NCBI RefSeq assembly: GCF_018613935.1
Contig: NZ_JAGGPF010000010.1
Span: 585,497 to 649,496, forward strand
Direction of reading: 5' to 3'
DNA: 64,000 nucleotides
Origin: Agromyces sp. ISL-38
Lineage (GTDB): Bacteria; Actinomycetota; Actinomycetes; Actinomycetales; Microbacteriaceae
This document shows positions 51,754 to 59,690 of this stretch, piece after piece (within the stretch, counting starts at the first letter, position 1; each line of letters begins with the position of its first letter). Below the pieces are notes generated by a model. It worked only from the letters and a program-made list of their open reading frames with translations, did not search any database and was not told the origin of the DNA. Both the position numbers and the translations under genes were made by a program.

Positions 51754-52746
51754 GTGGCGACGAAGGTAGATGGGTTCGATCGCCTGCTCGAACCGTTCCG
51801 TTCGGAATTGCTGGCGTACTGCTACCGGATGCTCGGCTCGTCTCACGACGCCGAGGACCTGGTCCAAGACACGTACCTGAGGGCGTGGCGGGCGCGGGAG
51901 CAATACGACGAGACTCGCAGTTCGTTGCGCACCTGGCTCTACCGAATCGCGTCGAACGCCTGCCTGACCGCCTTGGAGGTCCGCGGCCGCCGCCCGCTGC
52001 CATCGGGGCTCGTGGCCGCGTCGGACCCGCGCGGGCCGCTCGTGCCCGGAGAGCACGCCGCCTGGCTCCAGCCCCTGCCGGACTCCTTCCTGGAGGCGGA
52101 CGATCCGGCCAGGACGGTGGTCGACCGCAGCAGCCTGCGATTGGCGTTCGTCGCCGCCCTGCAGCACCTGTCGGCGCGTCAGCGTGGTGCGCTGATCCTG
52201 CGTGACGTGCTCAGCTTCTCCGCGTCCGAGGCAGCGGAAATCCTCGGCACCACCGTCGTATCGGTGAACAGTTCTCTGCAGCGGGCGCGCACCCGTATGA
52301 AGGAAGTCGCAGTCCGGCAGGAACGTCTCAGCGAGCCGTCCGCTGCCGATCAGCGCGCGTGGGTCGATCGCTACATGAAGGCGTTCGAGCAGGCCGATGT
52401 CGAAGGTATCAAGCGGCTGCTCACCGAGGACGTGCTCATGGAGATGCCGCCGATGCTCAACTGGTTCGTCGGCCCTGACAACTACGGACTCTTCATGGAG
52501 TGGGTCTTCGAGAAGGCCGGAACGGACTGGCGCCTGAAGACGGTCGCGGCCAATGGCCAGCCCGGTTTCGCCGCCTATCGGCGCGTCGGTGGCGGATACG
52601 AGCTGCACACCCTTCAGATCTTCACCGTCACCGCCGAGGGCATCAGTCGGAATTCGGTGTTCCAGGATTCCGAGGTCTTCGCGTCTTTCGGTCTGGCGGC
52701 CGGACTCGACGCCCAAGGGCTTGTCAACGTCGGGTCTGGTGTTTAG
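51754..52746 (+). CDS. ECF sigma factor with SnoaL-like C-terminal domain (ECF41/SigG-like)
   Basis: This 330-residue sigma-70 family protein has region 2 (about 14-48: FRSELLAYCYRMLGSSHDAE and DLVQDTYLRAWRAREQ) and region 4 (about 135-185: LSARQRGALILRDVLSFSAS, EAAEILGTTVVSVNSSLQRA). A SnoaL/NTF2-like domain (about 200-325) takes the place of an anti-sigma partner; in ECF41 factors this extension tunes activity. Mycobacterial SigG has the same design. A separate small NTF2-like protein is encoded just downstream. GAAGGGG precedes GTG 51754. Confidence 0.92.
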   Translation: MATKVDGFDRLLEPFRSELLAYCYRMLGSSHDAEDLVQDTYLRAWRAREQYDETRSSLRTWLYRIASNACLTALEVRGRRPLPSGLVAASDPRGPLVPGEHAAWLQPLPDSFLEADDPARTVVDRSSLRLAFVAALQHLSARQRGALILRDVLSFSASEAAEILGTTVVSVNSSLQRARTRMKEVAVRQERLSEPSAADQRAWVDRYMKAFEQADVEGIKRLLTEDVLMEMPPMLNWFVGPDNYGLFMEWVFEKAGTDWRLKTVAANGQPGFAAYRRVGGGYELHTLQIFTVTAEGISRNSVFQDSEVFASFGLAAGLDAQGLVNVGSGV

Positions 52747-52849
52747 CGCTTCTTTATCGCGGGCGCGATGAGTTCGGACCCCACCGCCGGTATGTATTGA
52801 CGAGTTCGCCGGAATACCCCGGGCGAACCGATCGCAAAAGGAGAATCCG

Positions 52850-53260
52850 ATGTCACACAATCGTGCAGAAGATGAGGCCGCCATCCAGGCCGTATTGGTT
52901 GCGTCCTATAGAGCGTGGGAGGCCGGCGACGCCGACGGCATGGTCGCCAACTACACTCCAGACGCGACCGCCATCATGACCGGCTCGCTCCGCGACAGCC
53001 GTGACGCGGTCCGCGAGTACATGGCCCTGGCCTTCGAGGGGCCGCTCAAGGGCAGCTCGACCTACAACAACCAGCGCAGCCTCCGCTTCGTCGGCACGGA
53101 TGCCGCGATCGTCGTCAGCGAATCCGGCATCCTGTTTGCCGGTGAGACCGAGGTTCCAGACGCGGGTAAGGTGAACGCGACCTGGGTCTTCGAGAGGCGG
53201 AGAGGCCAGTGGCTGATCGCCGCGTATCACAACAGCCCGGTGCTGGCACCCGGGCAGTGA
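52850..53260 (+). CDS. SnoaL/NTF2-like protein (SgcJ/EcaC family)
   Basis: This 136-residue cone-shaped fold has helix AIQAVLVASYRAWEAGDADG (about 11-30), then MVANYTPDATAIMTG (about 31-45), and end strands ATWVFERRRGQWLIAAYHNS (about 110-129). AAAAGGAG lies about 7 nt before the ATG. Family members are oxidoreductase-like or ligand-binding proteins of diverse roles. It follows the ECF sigma gene by 103 bp and may belong to its regulon. Confidence 0.85.
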   Translation: MSHNRAEDEAAIQAVLVASYRAWEAGDADGMVANYTPDATAIMTGSLRDSRDAVREYMALAFEGPLKGSSTYNNQRSLRFVGTDAAIVVSESGILFAGETEVPDAGKVNATWVFERRRGQWLIAAYHNSPVLAPGQ

Positions 53261-53348
53261 ACCCTCCCTGTGACCGGCTGTGACTGCCGGTAGTGGCGCA
53301 GGGGTCTGACGTCCCTGGCCCCGATGCTCGAGCCTTGCCGTCGATCCG

Positions 53349-53406
53349 CGTGAAGCCCCTGGAGAAGTAGGCGTTGACAAGAGATCAACTTCATCGGGGC
53401 TTCACG
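53349..53406. repeat. 58-bp nested inverted repeat between convergent genes
   Basis: Outer arms CGTGAAGCCCC (53349-53359) and GGGGCTTCACG (53396-53406) are perfect over 11 bp. Inside lie GTTGA (53373-53377) and TCAAC (53385-53389). It stands between the NTF2-like gene and a degraded MarR gene. It may be a bidirectional terminator or the remnant of a small mobile element. Confidence 0.6.
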
Positions 53407-53416
53407 TGGGCTCACT

Positions 53417-53670
53417 TCATGGTCCGGTCCCCGTCAGGGATGCCACGCATGTGGCGAGGAGTTGCCGAAGCCGCTCCTGATCTGCGGCGGCGAGCCTGGA
53501 GCTCATGCGATCCTCCACTTCGCTGACGGCGACACCGGCGGCGGCCAGCTGCTCGCGACCCAGCGTCGTCAACTCGTCCGGCAGCGCCCTTCCGGTCGCC
53601 GGCTGCTCGGGCCGGGACACGAGACCGTCTCGCTCCAGGGCCTGCAGCGCTCTACGATCGGGCCTAGCCG
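53417..53670 (-). pseudogene. C-terminal remnant of a MarR-family regulator
   Basis: The frame reads DRRALQALERDGLVSRPEQP, then ATGRALPDELTTLGREQLAA and VEDRMSSRLAAADQERLRQL. This matches the wing and dimerisation helix of MarR proteins. The HTH core and start are missing; an in-frame stop lies a few codons upstream of the homology, which runs into the helR stop region. An independent short start at 53620 would leave only 67 residues. Confidence 0.75.
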
Positions 53671-55850
53671 CGCGTGGCGCTCACCCCCGGTTGCTCTACG
53701 GCAGGGGTCGTGAGGATGACGAGTCGCTCGGTTGCGCGGGTCATCGCGACGTAGCGGTCCACGGCTCCTTCGATGCCGTCGCCGAACGTATCTGGGTCCA
53801 CGAGCACGACCAGGTCGAACTCGAGTCCCTTTGACAGCTCGGGCGAGAGCGACCGGACGCGGGTGGTCGGCCGGAAGGTCGGATCGCCGATGACGCAGGC
53901 GATGCCATCGGCGTGTGCGGCCAGCCATGTTCCGAGGATCGAGTCCAGCTCCGATGTCGATCCGTGTACGACGGGGATGCCGCTGCTGCGGATGGAGGTC
54001 GGCACGTTGGCGTTCGGCAGGGCGGCCCGAATGACGGGCTCGGCTTCCGCCATGACCTCTTCCGGCGTCCGGTAGTTGATGCTCAACGAGGCCAGGTTGA
54101 TGTGGTTGAGCCCGACCCGCTCGAGCCGTTCCTGCCACGACTCGCGGAACCCGTGTCTGGCCTGGGCGCGGTCCCCCACGATGGTGAAGCTCCGTGAAGG
54201 GCATCGGCGCAGCAGCATCCGCCACTCCGCATCTGTCAATTCCTGTGCTTCGTCGACGACGATGTGTGCGAACGGGCCGGCGAGCAGGTCCGGGTCGATG
54301 CTCGGCAGTGCGGCTTCGTCGACCAGGGCGTTCTGGAGGTCCTGCCCACGCAGCATCGACATCACGAGCATCTCGGAGTCGTCGGCCGCGATCAGGTCGC
54401 CGACGACGTCGGCCATGCGCTCGCGCTCGGTAGCGACGGCTGCCTCGTGCCGCCGCCTGCGGCGCGACTCCCCCGGGTCGCCGATCCACTGCCGTGCCGC
54501 GTCCAGGAAGGGCAGGTCGGATGCCGTCCAGGCGGCCCGGGCATCCCCGCGCTGCAGCGCTTGGATCTCATCAGGACCCAATCGGGGGGCACATATGCGC
54601 AGGTAGGCGGGTACCGACCACAGGTCTCCGACGACTCCGGCCGGGTCGAGCAGCGGCCACGCCTTCGCAAAGGCGCTGGTGAGCTCATCGTTCTGCACCA
54701 ACGACCGGCGGATCAGTTGAGGAGGCACCTCCTCGTCGTCGAACCGGTCGATCAGGATTTCGAGGAGCGCCTCCCACACCTGATCGCGCGCCTCGTTGTG
54801 CGGAGTGCCCGGATCTGCCGAGTCAAAGGCCTCGGCCCAGTCCTCGGCGCTCAGCCAGATGTCGGACCACTCGGTCATGACCGTCGTCCCCTCGAGGGGC
54901 GGCTTCTCGTAGAACCTGACGGCTGCCTCAACCACCTCCAGCAGGTTGGATGACGACTTCAGGCGGGCCACGTTCGGGTCGGTCTCGATCGCTGCTGAGG
55001 CTCCCTCGGGAACGAGGTCCCTCAAGGTGCACGTCTCCACGCCCTCCTCGCCGAGGCCGGGGAGCACTTCGGCGACGTAGTCCAGATATGGCTGGTGCGG
55101 GCCGACGAAGAGTACGCCGCCCCTGCGGTGACCGAGGCGGGGGTCGGAGTACAGGAGATAGGCCGTGCGGTGCAGGGCCACGACGGTCTTGCCCGTGCCG
55201 GGACCGCCGTCGACCACGAGCGCGCCGCGGGATCCCGCGCGGACAATGGCGTCCTGGTCGGCCTGGATGGTGCCGAGCACGTCTCGCATCCGGGGCGAGC
55301 GGCTGCTGCCGAGGGTGGCGATGAAGGCGGATTGATCGTCGAGGGCGGCATGCCCTTCGAGGCCGTCCGGGGTGAAGACCTCGTCCCAATAGTCGCTGAT
55401 CCGGCCGCCGGCCCAGCGATATCTCCGGCGGCTCACGAGACCCATCGGGTTGGCGTGGGTCGCTCCGAAGAACGGCTCAGCCAAAGGAGAACGCCAGTCG
55501 ACCAGGAGCCGACGACCCGCGTCGTCTGTGAGACCGAGTCGACCGATGTACACCGGCTCGGGGTGGTCTTCCCGGATGACGCGGCCGAGGCAGAGGTCCA
55601 GACCGAAGCGGCGCAGGGTACGCAGGCGAGCGGTCAGCCGGTGGATTTCCATGTCCCGATCCATCGCCTCCTGCCCCACGCCTCCGGGCGCCTTGCGCTC
55701 CGCAACGAGGCGATCGGACAGGTCGGCGATCGATTGCTCGAGACTCTCCGCGATGGCCGCGAAGTGCTGGTCGTCGCCGGCGATCAGCGACGGGTCGGCC
55801 TTCGCGGCGAGACGTTCGGGAAGTTCGAATGCGCTGGTAATCAGGGTCAC
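53664..55850 (-). CDS. helR: RNA polymerase recycling motor ATPase HelR (HelD-like, superfamily 1)
   Basis: This 728-residue SF1 helicase-like ATPase is of the HelD/HelR type, which pries stalled RNA polymerase off DNA. HelR also displaces rifamycins from the enzyme and gives tolerance in Streptomyces and Mycobacterium abscessus. An N-terminal coiled coil (about 20-85, SLEQSIADLSDRLVAERKAP) would enter the RNAP secondary channel. Walker A is GGPGTGKT (215-222). The later part has VDEAQELTDAEWRMLLRR (Walker B) and SINYRTPEEVMAEAEPVIRA, ending with LSPELSKGLEFDLVVLVDPD and YVAMTRATERLVILTTP. GTG 55850 starts the protein (VTLITSAFEL) 8 nt after a candidate -10. An RAE-like palindrome lies just upstream. 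Confidence 0.9.
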   Translation of the reverse strand: MTLITSAFELPERLAAKADPSLIAGDDQHFAAIAESLEQSIADLSDRLVAERKAPGGVGQEAMDRDMEIHRLTARLRTLRRFGLDLCLGRVIREDHPEPVYIGRLGLTDDAGRRLLVDWRSPLAEPFFGATHANPMGLVSRRRYRWAGGRISDYWDEVFTPDGLEGHAALDDQSAFIATLGSSRSPRMRDVLGTIQADQDAIVRAGSRGALVVDGGPGTGKTVVALHRTAYLLYSDPRLGHRRGGVLFVGPHQPYLDYVAEVLPGLGEEGVETCTLRDLVPEGASAAIETDPNVARLKSSSNLLEVVEAAVRFYEKPPLEGTTVMTEWSDIWLSAEDWAEAFDSADPGTPHNEARDQVWEALLEILIDRFDDEEVPPQLIRRSLVQNDELTSAFAKAWPLLDPAGVVGDLWSVPAYLRICAPRLGPDEIQALQRGDARAAWTASDLPFLDAARQWIGDPGESRRRRRHEAAVATERERMADVVGDLIAADDSEMLVMSMLRGQDLQNALVDEAALPSIDPDLLAGPFAHIVVDEAQELTDAEWRMLLRRCPSRSFTIVGDRAQARHGFRESWQERLERVGLNHINLASLSINYRTPEEVMAEAEPVIRAALPNANVPTSIRSSGIPVVHGSTSELDSILGTWLAAHADGIACVIGDPTFRPTTRVRSLSPELSKGLEFDLVVLVDPDTFGDGIEGAVDRYVAMTRATERLVILTTPAVEQPGVSATRG

Positions 55851-55858
55851 GGTCGATG

Positions 55859-55864
55859 ATTCTG
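55859..55864 (-). promoter_or_regulatory. Candidate -10 CAGAAT for helR
   Basis: On the minus strand CAGAAT ends 8 nt before GTG 55850, so the transcript is probably leaderless. The TTGCGG in the adjacent palindrome is 19 nt upstream, a long spacer that would suit a regulated promoter. Confidence 0.5.
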
Positions 55865-55874
55865 GGGCACGACC

Positions 55875-55895
55875 GGGGTCTTGCCGCAAGCCCCC
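55875..55895 (-). promoter_or_regulatory. Rifamycin-associated element (RAE)-like palindrome upstream of helR
   Basis: The minus strand carries a GGGG-flanked CTTGCGGCAAG core followed by CCCC. From memory, this matches the published RAE inverted repeat found before rifamycin-resistance genes, including helR, in actinobacteria. It lies 25 bp before the helR start and contains the likely -35 element. Confidence 0.85.
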
Positions 55896-55958
55896 CTCCG
55901 CGCGATACGATGAAAATGGAAGGAAGTCGAACCTTCCTTTTCCGGCGGATGTCTGCGA

Positions 55959-56440
55959 TCAGTGAGTTGCGGTGGGTTCGGGTGCGACCGCTACGGCCAC
56001 GGGCTTCAGGAAGCTGGTAGCCCAAGCGGCGGTGATGGCGATTGCGGCGATGATGGCGCCGGTGACGACGGCAGCGGGAACTCCGCCGCCGTCGATCGCC
56101 GCCCCGCCGGCGAATGAGCCGAACGCGATGCCGGCGTTGACCGCGGACGCGGGCAGCGACGACGCGAGCGGCGCGCCGGGGCCGGCGAGGCTGACCACCC
56201 GGTGCTGCGTCGACGGCGCCAGCCCCATTCCGAAGAGCCCCATGCCGAGGATCGCGAGGCCCACGACGAGCGCGTTCCCGCCGAAGAGGGGCAGCGCGAG
56301 CAGGGATGCCGTCACGCCGATCGTGCCGATGATCAATGAACGTGAGGCGTTGGAGTCGGCGAAGCGGCCGCCGCCGAAGGATCCGATCGTGGTTGCGACG
56401 CCGTAGGTGAGCAGGAATGCCGTCACCCCGGGACCGGAGA
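55959..56440 (-). pseudogene. C-terminal half of an MFS transporter
   Basis: The frame encodes about 160 residues with five hydrophobic segments, from VSGPGVTAFLLTYGVATTIG and SFGGGRFADSNASRSLIIGT to ITAAWATSFLKPVAVAVAPE. It corresponds to the second half of arabinose-efflux-type MFS permeases. The first six or so helices are absent, and the sequence before the homology is unrelated. It is therefore probably non-functional. Confidence 0.75.
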
Positions 56441-56487
56441 CGCCGGTGACTCGACGGCGCCGTGCATGCACTTTCGGACGTGCGCAA

Positions 56488-56871
56488 TCACCCCTGCGCT
56501 GCGAGTGCCTTCAGTGCCTCCTGGACGGGCGCGAACGTGACCCGGTCGAGCACCAGCTCGATCTCGGTGATCCGGCCGCCTCGAACGGTGACGAGTTCGA
56601 CGCAGACCACAGCGCCGGCGGGAGTGTCGGTCACGAAGTCGTACACGACGCATGCCCGCTCACCTGCGGCGAAGATCTCGCGAATGTCGTTGCGGATGAG
56701 CACCGGCAGCAGACGTCGGATCGCCTCGATCCACTCCTGCTTCCCGAGTCGCGTGCCGGAGAATGTCGCAACCATCTGCTCGTCGAGGATCGTCTCGAGC
56801 GGCGCGAGATCGCGTCCGCCGACGGCGTCGATGTAGGCGCGGGCAGCCGCCTCCGGGTTCATTTCGCTCAT
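56488..56871 (-). CDS. SnoaL/NTF2-like protein
   Basis: This 127-residue protein has an NTF2-like fold: AAARAYIDAVGGRDLAPLETIL (about 6-27), DEQMVATFSGTRLGKQEWIE, VVYDFVTDTPAGAVVCVELV and GGRITEIELVLDRVTF. Such proteins are isomerases, dehydratases or ligand binders. The start is ATG 56871 (MSEMNPEAA). It is divergent from an ArsR-type regulator across 86 bp, so that regulator may control it. Confidence 0.8.
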   Translation of the reverse strand: MSEMNPEAAARAYIDAVGGRDLAPLETILDEQMVATFSGTRLGKQEWIEAIRRLLPVLIRNDIREIFAAGERACVVYDFVTDTPAGAVVCVELVTVRGGRITEIELVLDRVTFAPVQEALKALAAQG

Positions 56872-56957
56872 GATCTGGACTCCGTTTCGATTGTCGCCGC
56901 CCACGCTAGCGACAAGTGGCGATATGTACAAGTGTTCATTTGTGGTTGAATGGTCAC

Positions 56958-57305
56958 ATGCATCAGTTGGCAGTTGACGCCGCCGATGGCGGGCTCGACC
57001 AATCGTTGAGGGCGTTGGCCGATGGCAACCGTCGAGCCATCCTCGGCGTGATCCGCACGTCTGCGAAGTCCGTAGGCGAAGTGGCCGATGACGTAGGACT
57101 CTCCCAGCAGGCGACCTCGCATCATCTCAGGGTGCTGCGCACCGCCGGACTCGTGACCGAGTCGCGGGCGGGCGCGAGGCACTTGTTCGTGGTGAACGAT
57201 GACGGGTTCGCCGCTGTGCGCTCGTACCTCGACGAGTTCTGGCCAGAGAAGCTGGCAGCGCTCCGCACCGCGGTCGAATCTCGCGGGAGCCTGGCCGATG
57301 GCTGA
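56958..57305 (+). CDS. ArsR-family winged-helix regulator
   Basis: This 115-residue regulator has an ArsR/SmtB-type wHTH (about 12-85): SLRALADGNRRAILGVIRTS, VGEVADDVGLSQQATSHHLR and VLRTAGLVTESRAGARHLF. No metal-binding cysteine motif (ELCVCDL) is present, so it belongs to the group paired with SRPBCC proteins. Its stop overlaps the next gene by 8 nt. The start is ATG 56958 (MHQLAVD). Confidence 0.88.
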   Translation: MHQLAVDAADGGLDQSLRALADGNRRAILGVIRTSAKSVGEVADDVGLSQQATSHHLRVLRTAGLVTESRAGARHLFVVNDDGFAAVRSYLDEFWPEKLAALRTAVESRGSLADG

Positions 57306-57750
57306 GTTCAGCACCTCCATCGACATCCATGCCACTCCCGAGGTCGTCTTCGATTACCTGGTGACTCCGGCTGGAATGACCGCTTGGATGGGTGAGACTG
57401 CGACGCTCGAGCCGAGCGTCGGCGGCACGTTCTCGGTCGACATCGCCGGGTCGCCGATTCGTGGCCAGTACCTCGAGGTGGTTCGCCCGCACCGTGTGGT
57501 GGTCTCATGGGGCGTGGCCGGAAGCGACGAGCTCCCCAGCGGAGCGTCCCGAGTGAGCTTCACCCTCACCCCGATTGGCGAAGGCACTCGCGTCGAGCTG
57601 TTGCACTCAGATCTTCCCGACGTGCACGTGGAAGGGCATGTCGATGGCTGGCAGCACTTCCTGCCTCGCCTCGCCTCGGCCGCTCAGGGTCAGCCGCCAG
57701 CGGCGGATGGCTGGATCCCCCTGCCCCAGCGCGACGGTTCGACACGCTGA
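57298..57750 (+). CDS. SRPBCC (AHSA1-like) family protein
   Basis: This 150-residue protein has a START/Bet v1-like hydrophobic-pocket fold: FSTSIDIHATPEVVFDYLVT (about 4-23), GMTAWMGETATLEPSVGGTF (about 26-45) and EVVRPHRVVVSWGVAG. The pair of an ArsR-type regulator and an overlapping AHSA1-like gene is widespread. The function is unknown; ligand sensing is often suggested. Confidence 0.88.
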   Translation: MAEFSTSIDIHATPEVVFDYLVTPAGMTAWMGETATLEPSVGGTFSVDIAGSPIRGQYLEVVRPHRVVVSWGVAGSDELPSGASRVSFTLTPIGEGTRVELLHSDLPDVHVEGHVDGWQHFLPRLASAAQGQPPAADGWIPLPQRDGSTR

Positions 57751-57783
57751 CCAGCCGCCATCGCGCCCCCGGCGACTCGCGCC

Positions 57784-58113
57784 TCAGCGCGCTTCGCCGC
57801 GCTCTTCGTACCGCTCGAGGCGGCGTCCGGTCGCCGGCATGCCGAGCTCGTTGAGCGGTCGTGCGGTATCGCGCTCGGGAATCCGCTCATCGGTGGGGCA
57901 CATCATCACGGTGTTGGGCGTTGAGTGATCGAAGGAGTGCTCGAACATCGCGTGTCCGCACAACGGACATAGTGCCTCATCAAGCGAACGCTGCTCTGGT
58001 TCGCTCGCAGTGATCGGTGGCGGACCGAACATCGGGAAGAGCGCTCGATCCACCCTCTCGAAGAAGTGCGTGAACGCGTTACCCTCTTGGCCGCTCGCCG
58101 TCTCGCGTGCCAT
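57784..58113 (-). CDS. Small hypothetical protein with a CPLCG motif
   Basis: This 109-residue protein has no recognised family. CPLCGHAMFEHSFDH (about 49-63) and a further Cys in TVMMCPTDERIPERD (about 68-82) may bind a metal, and the C-terminus is Arg/Glu-rich. It is divergent from the SDR gene by 67 bp. The composition matches the host, so it is probably a real gene of unknown role. Confidence 0.65.
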   Translation of the reverse strand: MARETASGQEGNAFTHFFERVDRALFPMFGPPPITASEPEQRSLDEALCPLCGHAMFEHSFDHSTPNTVMMCPTDERIPERDTARPLNELGMPATGRRLERYEERGEAR

Positions 58114-58180
58114 GGCACGATGCTACGCCCGTACTGCGCGTTCCCGCCAGAGGCGACTGTCGGCATCTAAGCTTGCCGGC

Positions 58181-58945
58181 ATGGAAGCGGATGCCTCGTC
58201 ACGGCCGGTCACGATCATCACGGGAGCGAGCCGCGGCATCGGTGCGGCGATCGCCGAACGACTCGCCGCCGACGGACACGATCTCCTGTTGACCTTCCGG
58301 GACAGAGTGGCGGATGCCGAAGCCGTGGCACGCCGGTGCGAGGCATCCGGTGCCCGGGTGCTCGTCCTCCAGGTCGACCTCGCCGACCTTGACGCGGCTG
58401 CGACGATCGTGCCGACCGCGATCGCCGAGTTCGGAACGGTCACCGGCCTTGTCAACAACGCCGGAATCACCGGGCGGATCGGCGGATTCCTCGACGCCTC
58501 CATCGAGGAGTCCGAGCTCCTGTTCCGGGTGAACGTGCTCGCGCCGATCGTGCTCACGCGCGCTGCGATCGCACACATGGCGACCGATCGCGGCGGCGCC
58601 GGCGGCTCGATCGTGAACATCTCCTCGGGCGCAGCAACGACCGGTTCGCCGAATACCTACATCCCCTACTCGATGAGCAAGGCCGCGCTCAACGCGCTCA
58701 CGACGGGCACGTCGAAGGAGTTCGGGCCGGTCGGCGTGCGGGTGAACACCGTCTCGCCCGGCACCACTCGCACCGAGATCCATGCGGCCGCGGGCCGCCC
58801 CAATGCGCCCGACGAACGAGCCCCGCGCATTCCGATGCGCCGACCCGGCGAGCCGCACGAGATCGCGGGAGCCGTCGCGTACCTCTTCTCCGCCGACGCC
58901 GCCTACACGTCGGGCGCCGACATCCGCGTGGCCGGCGGCAACTAG
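58181..58945 (+). CDS. SDR-family oxidoreductase
   Basis: This 254-residue classical SDR has the NAD(P)-binding TGASRGIG (about 14-21), NNAG (about 91-94) and a catalytic Ser in VNISSGAATTGSP. Tyr and Lys are in YSMSK (about 165-169), and the PG motif region is VNTVSPGTTRTE. It is a complete, presumably active enzyme of the FabG-like subfamily. The substrate is not predictable. The start is ATG 58181 (MEADASSRPVTIITG). It is convergent with dhaM. Confidence 0.92.
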   Translation: MEADASSRPVTIITGASRGIGAAIAERLAADGHDLLLTFRDRVADAEAVARRCEASGARVLVLQVDLADLDAAATIVPTAIAEFGTVTGLVNNAGITGRIGGFLDASIEESELLFRVNVLAPIVLTRAAIAHMATDRGGAGGSIVNISSGAATTGSPNTYIPYSMSKAALNALTTGTSKEFGPVGVRVNTVSPGTTRTEIHAAAGRPNAPDERAPRIPMRRPGEPHEIAGAVAYLFSADAAYTSGADIRVAGGN

Positions 58946-58958
58946 CGGGGAACGCCCG

Positions 58959-59690
58959 TCAGGCCTCGCCGAAGCCCGATTCTGCGAGCTCGGCGATGGC
59001 TTCGACCGCGACGCGTCCGTCGGGATCGGCACTCGCGATCTCGACCGTCGCTCCCTTCGTCAATCCGAGTGACATGATGCCGAGCAGGCTCTTCGCATCG
59101 GTGCCGTTCACCGTGACCTTCTGCGCGAACCCGCTCGCGAGTTTGACGAGCTCTGCGGCGGGCCGCGCGTGCAGGCCGTCGGCGTTCACGAGCGTGATCG
59201 AGCGGGAGTAACCGGATGCCGCCGAGCCGCCGGAGCCCGCGGCATCCGTGCCGACCGTGGCATCAGCGGCCGCCCCGACCGGTTCCGCTCCCCCACGAGC
59301 GGATTCCGCCGCCGCGACGACCGCATCGAGCCCGTCGCCCGACTCAGCGGCCACGGCGGCAGCGACGCCGCCTTCGACGAGTGGAGCGTCGATGATGCGA
59401 ACTCGCTCCCGCACCTCGTCGTCGAGGAAGTCGAGGGCCGTCTCCGCGGTCAGGATCGCAGAGCCGAGGTCGCAGAGCACGGCCACGCCCTCCCCCGCGT
59501 CAGCGTCGGTGATCGCCGCCGACACGAGGTCGAAGCTCGTGCCGATCCGGCCGTCGTCGGTGCCCCCTGCGGCGGTGAGCGTCGCCGTCGGCGCCATCTG
59601 CCGGGCGAGATCGACGAGGCCCGCGGCGATCTGCTGTGAGTGCGACACGAAGACGACGCCGACCTTCCCGGCCGTCGCCACGTCAGGCAC
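58959..59690 (-). CDS. dhaM: Dihydroxyacetone kinase phosphotransfer subunit DhaM (EIIA-HPr)
   Basis: This 243-residue protein relays phosphate from PEP to the DhaL-bound nucleotide. An EIIA(Man)-like domain (about 1-130) has the active His in VGVVFVSHSQQIAAGL near residue 15. An Ala/Gly-rich linker leads to an HPr domain (about 160-243) with ITLVNADGLHARPAAELV (active His near 171). The EI-like third domain of E. coli DhaM is absent, so general PTS Enzyme I must supply it. GTG 59690 overlaps the dhaL stop by 8 nt. Confidence 0.92.
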   Translation of the reverse strand: MPDVATAGKVGVVFVSHSQQIAAGLVDLARQMAPTATLTAAGGTDDGRIGTSFDLVSAAITDADAGEGVAVLCDLGSAILTAETALDFLDDEVRERVRIIDAPLVEGGVAAAVAAESGDGLDAVVAAAESARGGAEPVGAAADATVGTDAAGSGGSAASGYSRSITLVNADGLHARPAAELVKLASGFAQKVTVNGTDAKSLLGIMSLGLTKGATVEIASADPDGRVAVEAIAELAESGFGEA

